Positions 16,816-24,592 of a stretch of 36,155 bases of DNA are shown here, piece after piece (the first letter of the stretch is position 1; the number at the start of each line of letters is the position of its first letter). Below the pieces are notes generated by a model that saw only the letters and a list, made by a program, of their open reading frames with translations, did no database searches and was not told the DNA's origin. The stretch is taken from contig JACFNL010000029.1 in NCBI GenBank assembly GCA_019454875.1, forward strand, positions 1-36,155, in the 5' to 3' direction. The translations under genes and the position numbers were made by a program. Source of the stretch: Candidatus Cloacimonadota bacterium. Lineage in GTDB: Bacteria > Muiribacteriota > UBA6191.

Positions 16816-18027
16816 ATGCGTGGTATGTTTCTTGGCCTTTTTCTGTTGTTTGCAGGCGTGTGTCAGGCTGAATTCCCGATAATAGTGGAGAATGCTATGC
16901 CCAAAAATCCGGCAGTGGCCACGGGCTACAATCAGTCGGCCTGGAATTTGTACCGTCAATTGTCCGTAGCAGGTGGGAATGTACTGGTTTCCCCTTATAG
17001 TATCGGAATGGCTATGAGCATGGCTTTGTCCGGAGCTAAGGGAGATACAAAATTACAGATGCAGCAAGTTCTGCATCTGAGTATGAATGACGAAGAATTA
17101 CATCAGGGAAGCCAGAAGTTATTAAGAGACATGGGACGGTTTGCCTCAGATCCATCTGTGGAAATGACAGTGGCAAATGCCTTGTTTATTAACCCTGACT
17201 TTGAGCTGGTGTCACCTGAGTTTGTAAGTCTTTTAAGCCAGGGTTATGAGGCTGAGATTTTCAGGGAGCAGAATCTTGATTTGATCAATGCCTGGGTTAA
17301 TCAGAAAACGAAAACCAGAATCCCCAAGATTCTGGATAGACTGCATCAGAATTCGGTGGCAGTTATTTTGAACGCAGTTTATTTCAAGAGTAATTGGGCA
17401 GTTCAGTTTGATAAAGAGATGACCGAACCCTTGGACTTTTTTGTAAATCAGGATGAGGTGGTTCAGGTTCCCATGATGCAAAGGACGGATCATTATTCTC
17501 TGGTTTATCGCGATAGTTATCAGGCACTTAGAATGCCCTATGTATCTGATGATTTGTCTATGGTCGTAATTTTACCGATGGATAAGACTGGTTTAACAGC
17601 TTTCGAGGAATCCTTCAACCCATATGCTCTACAGGAAATACTTCAGGAGTTAAGGGATACTCAGCCATCTAAAGTAAAGGTGGGAATTCCCAGGTTTCGG
17701 GTGGAATATTCAGCTGCCTTGGTTGAGCCTTATCAGAATATGGGCATGAAGGATGCTTTTTCGTCCTCCGATGCTGATTTTGGAGGGATTACTGGCCAGG
17801 AAAATGCCAAAGGTCTGATATGGATTGATCAGATCCAGCACAAGACTTTTCTTGAAGTAAATGAGGAAGGCAGCGAGGCTGCGGCAGCAACGGCTGTAGC
17901 TTTTGCCACCCGCTCCATGGCTATGACCCCTGAGTTTATTGCAGATCGTCCCTTTTTGTATCTGATTGAAGACCGAGGGACGGGAATGATTCTGTTTATG
18001 GGAAGAATGGCAAATCCTCTGGAATAA
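16816..18027 (+). CDS. Secreted inhibitory-type serpin (protease inhibitor)
   Basis: The start is set at ATG 16816 because GGGAGG (16805-16810) precedes it; the frame stays open upstream to a GTG at 16786. The 403-residue product has a signal peptide (MRGMFLGLFLLFAGVCQA) and a complete serpin body: the SPYSIGMAMSMALSGAKGDT helix B-C region, the breach/shutter segment LNAVYFKSNWAVQF, QIQHKTFLEVNEEGSEAAAA, and the C-terminal DRPFLYLIEDRGTGMILFMG. The hinge has small residues from P14 to P8, as in inhibitory serpins. Counting from the hinge Gly as P15 puts Arg366 at P1 and Ser367 at P1', so a trypsin-like serine protease is the expected target. Serpins trap proteases by inserting the cut loop into a beta-sheet. 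It may guard the periplasm or surface against host, prey or competitor proteases. It follows two secreted proteins and is 2 nt from a HAD gene. Confidence 0.95.
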   Translation: MRGMFLGLFLLFAGVCQAEFPIIVENAMPKNPAVATGYNQSAWNLYRQLSVAGGNVLVSPYSIGMAMSMALSGAKGDTKLQMQQVLHLSMNDEELHQGSQKLLRDMGRFASDPSVEMTVANALFINPDFELVSPEFVSLLSQGYEAEIFREQNLDLINAWVNQKTKTRIPKILDRLHQNSVAVILNAVYFKSNWAVQFDKEMTEPLDFFVNQDEVVQVPMMQRTDHYSLVYRDSYQALRMPYVSDDLSMVVILPMDKTGLTAFEESFNPYALQEILQELRDTQPSKVKVGIPRFRVEYSAALVEPYQNMGMKDAFSSSDADFGGITGQENAKGLIWIDQIQHKTFLEVNEEGSEAAAATAVAFATRSMAMTPEFIADRPFLYLIEDRGTGMILFMGRMANPLE

Positions 18028-18029
18028 TC

Positions 18030-18452
18030 ATGCCCTTTTTTAAGTTTCAGGCCGTTGTCTTTGATTTTGATGGGGTAATTGTAGGAGCGGGCGGGCATCT
18101 TTACCGGGATACCTTGCATTTGATCCGTTCCCTCTATGGAAATGTTCCCTTGCACATTGCTTCAGCGGCCAACCATTCCGATTTGTTAAGGGTCTGTAGT
18201 CAACTGGGGATTTTTGAGTATTTTGTAAGTATTCACGGGGGCCCGACTCCAAAATATCAGTTGTTAAGCCAATTGCTTCTGGAATATGGGTATACAGCAG
18301 AGGCTACCTGTCTGATCGGGGACTCCTACAGTGATTATGAGGCAGCTTTGCACAATGGAATGCAGTTTTTTGGCTATTCCAATGAGGCACTTCGGGATCT
18401 TTCAGGCTCTTCAGGCTGGTTTCAGTCATTTCCCATGCTTACGCTCACTTGA
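18030..18452 (+). CDS. Small HAD-superfamily hydrolase
   Basis: This is a 140-residue haloacid dehalogenase-fold protein. Motif I is VVFDFDGVI with Asp12 (nucleophile) and Asp14. Motif II is Ser45 in HIASAANHSD. Motif III is Lys75 in GPTPKYQLL. Motif IV is GDSYSDYEAA with Asp98 and Asp102. All four catalytic motifs are present. Only about 30 residues separate motifs I and II, so there is little or no cap domain; typical phosphoglycolate phosphatase-like members are ~210 residues. This suggests a macromolecular or accessible substrate, or a reduced enzyme. It begins 2 nt after the serpin stop, so it is likely co-transcribed, although a cytoplasmic phosphatase has no evident link to a secreted inhibitor. 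The C-terminus after residue 115 is divergent. Confidence 0.85.
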   Translation: MPFFKFQAVVFDFDGVIVGAGGHLYRDTLHLIRSLYGNVPLHIASAANHSDLLRVCSQLGIFEYFVSIHGGPTPKYQLLSQLLLEYGYTAEATCLIGDSYSDYEAALHNGMQFFGYSNEALRDLSGSSGWFQSFPMLTLT

Positions 18453-18511
18453 CAAACTGGACACTTCCATACAAAATACCTCGACTTGCGCAAAAAAATG
18501 TCAGATAAAAG

Positions 18512-18531
18512 AACCTGCCCAATGGCGGGTT
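18512..18531. other. 8-bp hairpin between the HAD gene and the 285-aa gene
   Basis: AACCTGCC, loop CAAT, GGCGGGTT pair fully (one G-T pair). On the plus strand no T-run follows, so it is a weak terminator candidate for the serpin/HAD transcript. It abuts the -35 of the next promoter, so a role as a protein site is possible. Confidence 0.3.
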
Positions 18532-18559
18532 GAAGCCCTTTCCCCTGATCTGATATAAT
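18530..18559 (+). promoter_or_regulatory. Promoter of the 285-aa gene
   Basis: TTGAAG (18530-18535), 18 nt and a perfect TATAAT (18554-18559) place a transcription start near 18566, only about 15 nt before the ATG at 18581. The ribosome site there is weak (CCAGAG). Confidence 0.5.
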
Positions 18560-18580
18560 TATGTTTTCCAGAGCGATGGT

Positions 18581-19438
18581 ATGGAAGATATGGATGGTCA
18601 AAGCGTGAGAGTCAGAGTATTTCGTGGTAATGATGAGGATCAGTTTGAGGCTTACATTCATTTTTTCGATAATGAAGGCCACATGCTGACAACTAAACAC
18701 TTGTGTACTCAGAAGTCGGAATCCCATCCCGAGTACACTGAAGATTCCCAGATTCTTGATTTGGATGCATTTTATTTTTATGAATGGTCCAATGTAGGCA
18801 GGGTGGAATGTCATTCCGATATCAAGGAAATTTGTCTTTCCCCAAAGCTAAGGCCAAAAATTGGCACTATTGAGTTTTTGGATGAAAGAAAAAAAGATCT
18901 GGTAAAACGGGGCAAAACTTCCTATGTCGATGAGGATGAAAATATTACCCAGTATGATATTTCCCAGTTTTTCAGCATGATGGAATGGGCCAAGCCGCCT
19001 GTGCCGATTCGGGATGTACGGTTCAATCTGTTTGATACCGCTCAGTTTCCAGTGGAAATAGAATCCACATTCGGTGAAAAAACATTCACTTCCTCGGTGC
19101 GGTTTTTTGATAATCTGGGCAATCAGCTTGATGTCAGTCCTTATCTTACAGAGAGGGAAGTGGACGGAGAGCACCTTTATGAAATCTGGAGAACAATTGA
19201 TCTTGCTGCCTTTTTGAAAAAAATGTGGCTTAAGGTCTCCGTGATTGAGTGCCGTTCCGACCTGTCAAGCCTGGATCGCTTTCGTTATGTGAAGGGTAAT
19301 ATTGATTATCTGATCTACTGTAAGGCAAATAATTATAAAAAGTTGCCAGAGTATCTGTACAAAAGAGTTCAAACCAGAAAACTTGAACTGTTTTTGAAGG
19401 ATGTTAAAACTGGTATTGGCGGCCCAGTAAGTCGCTGA
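18581..19438 (+). CDS. Duplicated-domain protein of unknown function (285 aa)
   Basis: This cytoplasmic-looking protein, without signal peptide or membrane segment, is built from two copies of one domain. Copy 1 (about residues 8-103) has FEAYIHFFDNEGHML, then ILDLDAFYFYEW, VGRVECHSD and IGTIEFLDE. Copy 2 (about 144-247) has FTSSVRFFDNLGNQL, TIDLAAFLKKMW, VSVIECRSD and KGNIDYLIY. The copies are offset by 147 residues (FFDN at 28-31 and 175-178; ECHSD and ECRSD at 76-80 and 223-227). Each looks like a beta-rich fold with one helix. A basic tail (KRVQTRKLELFLK) closes the protein. I do not recognise the family. It has its own promoter and ends at a stem-loop shared with the convergent peptidase gene. 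Confidence 0.75.
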   Translation: MEDMDGQSVRVRVFRGNDEDQFEAYIHFFDNEGHMLTTKHLCTQKSESHPEYTEDSQILDLDAFYFYEWSNVGRVECHSDIKEICLSPKLRPKIGTIEFLDERKKDLVKRGKTSYVDEDENITQYDISQFFSMMEWAKPPVPIRDVRFNLFDTAQFPVEIESTFGEKTFTSSVRFFDNLGNQLDVSPYLTEREVDGEHLYEIWRTIDLAAFLKKMWLKVSVIECRSDLSSLDRFRYVKGNIDYLIYCKANNYKKLPEYLYKRVQTRKLELFLKDVKTGIGGPVSR

Positions 19439-19495
19439 TTTTAATCTGAACAGTCTCAGGTGAGAATGTTCTCCAATAGATTCCGAGTACTCAGT

Positions 19496-19528
19496 ATGTT
19501 CTGGCCAGAAAGACTCTGGCCAGAACAT
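19496..19528. terminator. 14-bp perfect stem-loop between convergent genes
   Basis: ATGTTCTGGCCAGA (19496-19509), loop AAGAC and TCTGGCCAGAACAT (19515-19528) pair perfectly. It lies between the 285-aa gene and the convergent M3 peptidase gene and probably ends both transcripts, although neither side has a T-run. Two shorter palindromes, GAGAATGTTCTC and GAGTACTC, lie just before it. Confidence 0.6.
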
Positions 19529-19537
19529 CAGCAGTAA

Positions 19538-21379
19538 TCAGGCAAATCCGATTTCCGACAGTGTAGAGTCCAGTGCGGAGATTTTTAATTTCACCTGATC
19601 TACTCCCTTCTGCCAGAAGGATATCTGTGTACAATCTTCATCCAGGTGGGTTTTGATAAGCTCTTCTACTTCCATGCGGCCCGTGTCTCGTAAAAGAGCA
19701 CAATACCTAGGATAAAAATCGTCTCCCATTTCCAGCCATTTGGCAAACACTGCGTATCCAAACAGATATCCGAAAGAATATGGGAAATTGTAAAAAGGGT
19801 AGTGATGAAAATGCAGTTTGTGGGCCCAGAAATATGGGTCTGTTCTCGCAGTTGTTTCTCCGTGCCAGTCTTTCCAGGCTTGCTCCATCATCTGGCACAA
19901 ATCTTCAGCAAAGAGATTTTCCCCGTTTAATTTTTTGTCCATCAGCATTTTTTCAAAGCAGAAACGCATGGGAATATTTGTCAGATATACAACGGCCATT
20001 TCCGCTTCCATCCATAATGTGGGGTATTGCGACACAGGATCCTGATTTTTTTCACGGCTGACATGGGAAAACAGAATTTCACCAAATATACTGGCTGTTT
20101 CTGCCAGGGTCATGGGGTAGTTGATCTGGGAAGGGTGAATATCGCGCATAACCCAGTTATGGAAGGCGTGCCCAAGTTCATGGGCGACTACCCGGGCGGC
20201 CATCATGGAGTCACTGTAGTTTAGAAATACTCTGGGTGTGCGAGACTTCATAAATCCCGTACAATAGGCGGAAGCCCGTCGATTGGGGCGAGGCAAGGCG
20301 TCGATGTAGCCATTTTTTAGCATCATGGGTACAAAATTCCCCATATCTGGATGCACTTTTTTATAGGCATCTTCTATCATTACCATGGCCTTATCAAAGG
20401 GTAGTGGTTCGATTTTTTGTCCCATCAGTGCGGGAGCTGGGGCTTTGAGATTAAATGGTTCCACGGATTCTGACTTCCAGGCCCGGGCAAAGGTTTTTAT
20501 AGCCAGCTGCCCGGTATCCCGATTGCGTAAAAGGCATTCGTTAAGAGCATCTAAAGTTGGTCTACTCATGCGATTTTTATGCAGGCTAGGTTCGAGGTAA
20601 TCCATGGTTTTGCCACGGGCTCTGCGTTTCATAATCTGAATATTCCAGCCTGCCCTGGCATTGAGAACTTGAGCACAGCTTTCCTGATGATTTTTGAAGG
20701 TTTCCTGCATTGCGTGCCAGGAAGCAGCTCGCAATTCCCTGTCTTCGGCCTCAAGATTACTTAAGGCCTTGGCAAAACTGATAACTTCCTTGTGATCTGT
20801 GTACAGAAGCTCACATTTCAGATTGGCAGTCAGATTCTGGTATAGATCGGACCACGCCTGATACCCATGCTGTTCCAGTTCTGTTAACAGACCTTCTTCT
20901 TCTAGACTTAGAAGTTTATTGGCGTTTTTTCTTTCGCGCTTCCAGTAAAAGGAGGCTTCATTTGCCAGCGGATTGTTAAGGAATCGCTCAAAATCGGTTT
21001 CAGAGATTCGCAGTACAAAACTGTAGAGAGAATTGTGAGCATTCTGGCAGGTTGTACCAAACTCTCGTAATTTGGCCATTAGACTGTGTGCTGCCTTTTC
21101 TTTGCTGTTGAGGGCAATGGTACTATCAATATAGGTAAATAGCTGGGATCGTAGAAGACTTGCTTCATGCGAGGCCCTAACCATTTCCCAGGCAGTCTTC
21201 AAAGCAGTATGCAGTTCATCAGGCTTGAGGCTTTGAATATTAGGAATGATCTGGTTTAAGTTAAGGGACAGGCTGTGCAATTCCTTGGCAATAGCTGAGA
21301 GGATTTCAAAATCCTGGGTAAGCTTAAGACAGCTGATATCAGAGTATTCCTTGGTATTGTCCCAGGTTGGTAGTTCCAT
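19538..21379 (-). CDS. M3-family oligoendopeptidase (PepF-like)
   Basis: This 613-residue cytoplasmic zinc peptidase has the M3 active-site motif VVAHELGHAFHNW with His400, Glu401 and His404, and the third zinc ligand in TLAETASIFGE about 26 residues on. The C-terminal YAPYF-like region FPYSFGYLFGYAVFAKW matches the M3B/PepF group, which cleaves peptides of roughly 7-20 residues. The N-terminal half is the helical lid domain. The ATG overlaps the moaC stop by 1 nt (TAATG), with AAGGAC upstream. It is the last gene of a six-gene operon and is followed by the stem-loop at 19496. It likely recycles peptides; its link to the cofactor genes upstream is only positional. Confidence 0.93.
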   Translation of the reverse strand: MELPTWDNTKEYSDISCLKLTQDFEILSAIAKELHSLSLNLNQIIPNIQSLKPDELHTALKTAWEMVRASHEASLLRSQLFTYIDSTIALNSKEKAAHSLMAKLREFGTTCQNAHNSLYSFVLRISETDFERFLNNPLANEASFYWKRERKNANKLLSLEEEGLLTELEQHGYQAWSDLYQNLTANLKCELLYTDHKEVISFAKALSNLEAEDRELRAASWHAMQETFKNHQESCAQVLNARAGWNIQIMKRRARGKTMDYLEPSLHKNRMSRPTLDALNECLLRNRDTGQLAIKTFARAWKSESVEPFNLKAPAPALMGQKIEPLPFDKAMVMIEDAYKKVHPDMGNFVPMMLKNGYIDALPRPNRRASAYCTGFMKSRTPRVFLNYSDSMMAARVVAHELGHAFHNWVMRDIHPSQINYPMTLAETASIFGEILFSHVSREKNQDPVSQYPTLWMEAEMAVVYLTNIPMRFCFEKMLMDKKLNGENLFAEDLCQMMEQAWKDWHGETTARTDPYFWAHKLHFHHYPFYNFPYSFGYLFGYAVFAKWLEMGDDFYPRYCALLRDTGRMEVEELIKTHLDEDCTQISFWQKGVDQVKLKISALDSTLSEIGFA

Positions 21380-21870
21380 TATTTGTCCTTTCGCACATAG
21401 GTTCCGCTTTGACCACCACTTTTGAAGTCAAGGCGGATATTTTCAATATTCATGTCTTTCTGACTGGCCTTACACATGTCATAGATTGTCAGGCAACTTA
21501 TTGACACAGCCATTAGAGCTTCCATTTCAACCCCAGTTTTGGATGTAGTTCGGGCCTCAGCCCGAACCAGGATGCCCCCATCTTTAATTTCACATTCCAC
21601 AAAAACAGAATCCAGGGGCAGACTGTGGCATAGGGGAATAAGTGCATCGACCTTTTTTGCGGATAAAATACCAGCAATTTTAGCCACACTAAAAACATCA
21701 CCCTTTTGAATCTGATTGGCTTTTACCAGTTCGAGGGTTTGTTGGTTCATTGTGATAAAACCAGATGCTCTGGCTATCCGTTGTGAGACAGATTTATGGC
21801 CGATATCAACCATGTTTGCTTCCCCATTATTGTCAACATGGGTTAATTGGGATTCTTGAGTTTCAGGCAT
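21379..21870 (-). CDS. moaC: Cyclic pyranopterin monophosphate synthase MoaC
   Basis: This 163-residue protein, the normal length for MoaC, contains the family signatures. These are NMVDIGHKSVSQRIARA near the N-terminus, GDVFSVAKIAGILSAKK, PLCHSLPLDSV (residues 79-89) and ARTTSKTGVEMEALMAVS with the catalytic Lys111. The C-terminus is KSGGQSGTYVR. MoaC works after MoaA in the first step of molybdenum cofactor synthesis, forming cyclic pyranopterin monophosphate. No other mo- gene is in the window. The ATG has GGAGGAAA immediately upstream and lies inside the last 8 nt of the 909-aa gene, so it is translationally coupled to that unknown protein. Confidence 0.96.
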   Translation of the reverse strand: MPETQESQLTHVDNNGEANMVDIGHKSVSQRIARASGFITMNQQTLELVKANQIQKGDVFSVAKIAGILSAKKVDALIPLCHSLPLDSVFVECEIKDGGILVRAEARTTSKTGVEMEALMAVSISCLTIYDMCKASQKDMNIENIRLDFKSGGQSGTYVRKDK

Positions 21871-24592
21871 TTTCCTCCATGAGTATCAATTGGGCAACAG
21901 GACTCAAAAGACCGGGAACCTGGAGATAACGGGATGCCAGATTTTTGTCCCATTGTTTGAGTACCAGATACTGATTTTCATTAAATTGATTCCACAGACC
22001 CAGTCTCTTTAGTGTTTCGGCCGGGGACAATTTGGGGAACAGATGAAAAAAGGCGGGAATCGCCAAGGGATATTTTGACAGGGCTTTTTCAAGGCGCAGT
22101 TGCAGTTCTTCAACCAATCCTCGATTGCGGACATGGGCCGCGTAGGAATGCCATTCATCCAGATAATCGGTCTGGGATGTAATAAGAATCGCTGCTGCTA
22201 CGCACTGACTCAGGTTCAGACCCTTGGAATCTGGAAGTAAAAACAGCTCCAGGGCCTTATCGGGGCGCAAATTTAAAAGTCCTTTGATGATCTCAACACC
22301 TACCAGACTACGGAAAGCCAGAAACTGCCTTTCAAGTAGAAACCAGCCTTCGAGATTTCCAATACACAAAAGATTTTGAGCCAGGCGAATCCGATAATAG
22401 GGATCCTGGCAGGCAAGCAGAAAGAGTAAGTCGGTTTCACCATCAGTTTTAACAATCCAGTTATCAATGGAGCGAACCAGATCATCTGCCAGAGCCTGCT
22501 TTAAAATTCCTGAGGCAAAAATTTCTGTAAGCATGCCGTCAAAATAATTCTTAAGTAAAAAGCTGTAGAGTGGGATTCTCTGTATCTCTGAACGAGTCCC
22601 GGCAAAACGGTGTACTTTGGCATGAAAATTTTTGTGGGTAATCCCATGAATACTCAGAAAGCAGGACTTTTCCGGCTGTAGTTGCCAGAGGTCCCATTCG
22701 GTTTGCAAGTGTTCCCTTAGCTGCCAGTAGCTAATGCATTGTGCCCTAAGATCTGAAGGAAGGGTGGCGACTGCCTGACTCATATTTTCGCCCAAAATTA
22801 AATCGGTTCCCAACATCATTTGAAACAGTTCCGGGTAGAGTTCCTTACTGTGCTCCTGTAGTCCGGAAACAATTTCTGTGGGGATGCCCTGGGGACGATT
22901 CAAAAGGGTCTGTAACAGCATCTTTTGTGATTTGGGCCTTTGTTTTTGATACTTCTGTAGCAGATGATCCCAAAACAGGGACGGTATATATCCTTGGGTC
23001 AAGACATCGTTTAGTAGTCTGTATGGAGCTTTGCCCAGACATTCTTTTGCCAGTGTCTGGCTGAAGTTGGGGTAAAAGTTGTTTAGATGTCGTATCCAGC
23101 CTGCTTTAATAAAAATCTCAGTCCGAATGACACCCTCTTCCCAGTAGGATGCAATTTTGCGAAGTTCTTCCAGGTCCAGATGATTTAGGCATAAAACCAA
23201 AAAAGCCTGTAAAACCCTTGGGTTTTCCTCATTTGCCAGTTTCTTTTGCTGATTTAGAAGTATAGGTTTTAACTGTGTTTCTTTATCCAGGTAGCGACTG
23301 ATAGTGAGGCTGGCCGGATTGCCAGTTTTTATGTAATAAAGAAACAGTTCCTCAAGCTCAAAAGGTTTTGGATCTTTTATGGCTGTGAGCCACAGCAGGC
23401 AAAAATGTGAGAACAGAGGATCCTCTGTATGCAACTGCTTGATAGATACTGTGGGGAGATTGAGACGATGTATCCGTCGAGGCAGACGGGATGCTCCCAG
23501 GTTTTTTAACCAGTCCAAAAGAGTTGGTAACAAAAGGCCGCTTGTCTGGGAGGGGTGGATATCAGGACTCAGCTTAAGCAGGGGAAACTCCAGGTGGGGT
23601 GTTAAGAACCCGATAAAATCGGGGCCCTGTTCTTCCTTTACCTGAACTGGAGCATAAAGGCTGAAGTGAGGATGGCTGTGACTGATTGAAAAAGTTGTTG
23701 AGATGATAAGGGATCCCTTTTCCGGTTGTTTCAGGATGGGAAGCCTCAGAATTTTTGCTGCCAGCTCGGTTAACTCAGTATCTTGGGATTCCGAAGCACA
23801 GACTGAGGAAAATGTAATCCCAGCTACAGCGATTAGCAAATGTAGCCTGTATAAAATTTCCTGGATTTCAGAGAAGGGAATCTGCATCTGTTTTTGAGGA
23901 TTTCTGGGAAATGGGGGGCAGGCATAAGCTGGTTCATCATCGTAATACCCGGAAAGAATCAGGCTTCCTTGTCTTTGGAACAAAACATCCTGGATACGCA
24001 ATCCATGACGCACACTTTCTGCCCTTTTGATTTTTTGTTGCAGGAGTTTTGTATTATTGGTACTGGAGGCAAGAATCGCCTTAAAATCCCGAATCAGTTC
24101 AAAATCCCTGCTGGCAGCAACAATATCAGTTAATATAGGCAGGTAAGAGGTCTGCACCATTTTTTCGCGAATCAGAAACCTGCTTAAATCAAGAGATCTG
24201 TCCGTCAGGCCCAGTCTTTGATAGATCTTTAAGAGATTTAGAATCTCGGTGGAAACATGCCTTTCCATAGAAAACAGGAGGTCAGTAAAATAAAGGACCC
24301 TTTCATAGTTTAAGAGATCCCCATGAATGTCTATCAGAAGTCTTAATGTTTCCTGATTTGCTGGTTTATCGGCTCTTAGATGGCTTAACACAGAAAGTGC
24401 CTTGCCTGCTTCATTAATTTCACGGTAGGCCCTACTCAAAAGGATTCTGGTAGAATCGTCGAGCTGTTCCTGAGGAAAATCCTTAAGGATTCTGATGATC
24501 TCCTGGTACTTGCTATCCTTCAAAAGACTCTGGGCCAGCTTGATACTGGCTTTCAGACGGTTTTTGAAATTCAGGCTGACCAGATTTGTCAT
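21863..24592 (-). CDS. Large TPR/HEAT-like protein of unknown function (909 aa)
   Basis: The start is set at ATG 24592 because it gives a 4-nt ATGA overlap with the esterase stop; a longer version from 24616 has no ribosome site. The first ~190 residues look like a TPR-type solenoid: RLKASIKLAQSLLKDSKYQE, ILLSRAYREINEAGKALSVL and LLKIYQRLGLTDRSLDLSR. A middle region (~210-370) has a strand-rich, enzyme-like pattern including PEKGSLIISTTFSISHSHPHF. The C-terminal ~500 residues are helical with HEAT-like pairs (DPYYRIRLAQNLLCIGNLEG). No signal peptide or membrane helix is seen. I do not recognise the family. Its place between an esterase and moaC, with overlaps on both sides, says it is made together with them but does not reveal its job. 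Confidence 0.8.
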   Translation of the reverse strand: MTNLVSLNFKNRLKASIKLAQSLLKDSKYQEIIRILKDFPQEQLDDSTRILLSRAYREINEAGKALSVLSHLRADKPANQETLRLLIDIHGDLLNYERVLYFTDLLFSMERHVSTEILNLLKIYQRLGLTDRSLDLSRFLIREKMVQTSYLPILTDIVAASRDFELIRDFKAILASSTNNTKLLQQKIKRAESVRHGLRIQDVLFQRQGSLILSGYYDDEPAYACPPFPRNPQKQMQIPFSEIQEILYRLHLLIAVAGITFSSVCASESQDTELTELAAKILRLPILKQPEKGSLIISTTFSISHSHPHFSLYAPVQVKEEQGPDFIGFLTPHLEFPLLKLSPDIHPSQTSGLLLPTLLDWLKNLGASRLPRRIHRLNLPTVSIKQLHTEDPLFSHFCLLWLTAIKDPKPFELEELFLYYIKTGNPASLTISRYLDKETQLKPILLNQQKKLANEENPRVLQAFLVLCLNHLDLEELRKIASYWEEGVIRTEIFIKAGWIRHLNNFYPNFSQTLAKECLGKAPYRLLNDVLTQGYIPSLFWDHLLQKYQKQRPKSQKMLLQTLLNRPQGIPTEIVSGLQEHSKELYPELFQMMLGTDLILGENMSQAVATLPSDLRAQCISYWQLREHLQTEWDLWQLQPEKSCFLSIHGITHKNFHAKVHRFAGTRSEIQRIPLYSFLLKNYFDGMLTEIFASGILKQALADDLVRSIDNWIVKTDGETDLLFLLACQDPYYRIRLAQNLLCIGNLEGWFLLERQFLAFRSLVGVEIIKGLLNLRPDKALELFLLPDSKGLNLSQCVAAAILITSQTDYLDEWHSYAAHVRNRGLVEELQLRLEKALSKYPLAIPAFFHLFPKLSPAETLKRLGLWNQFNENQYLVLKQWDKNLASRYLQVPGLLSPVAQLILMEENA

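Noticed and set aside
19496-19528. The 14-bp stem-loop as a recombination or attachment site
   Set aside because: There is no integrase or second copy in the window, and its position between convergent genes fits termination.
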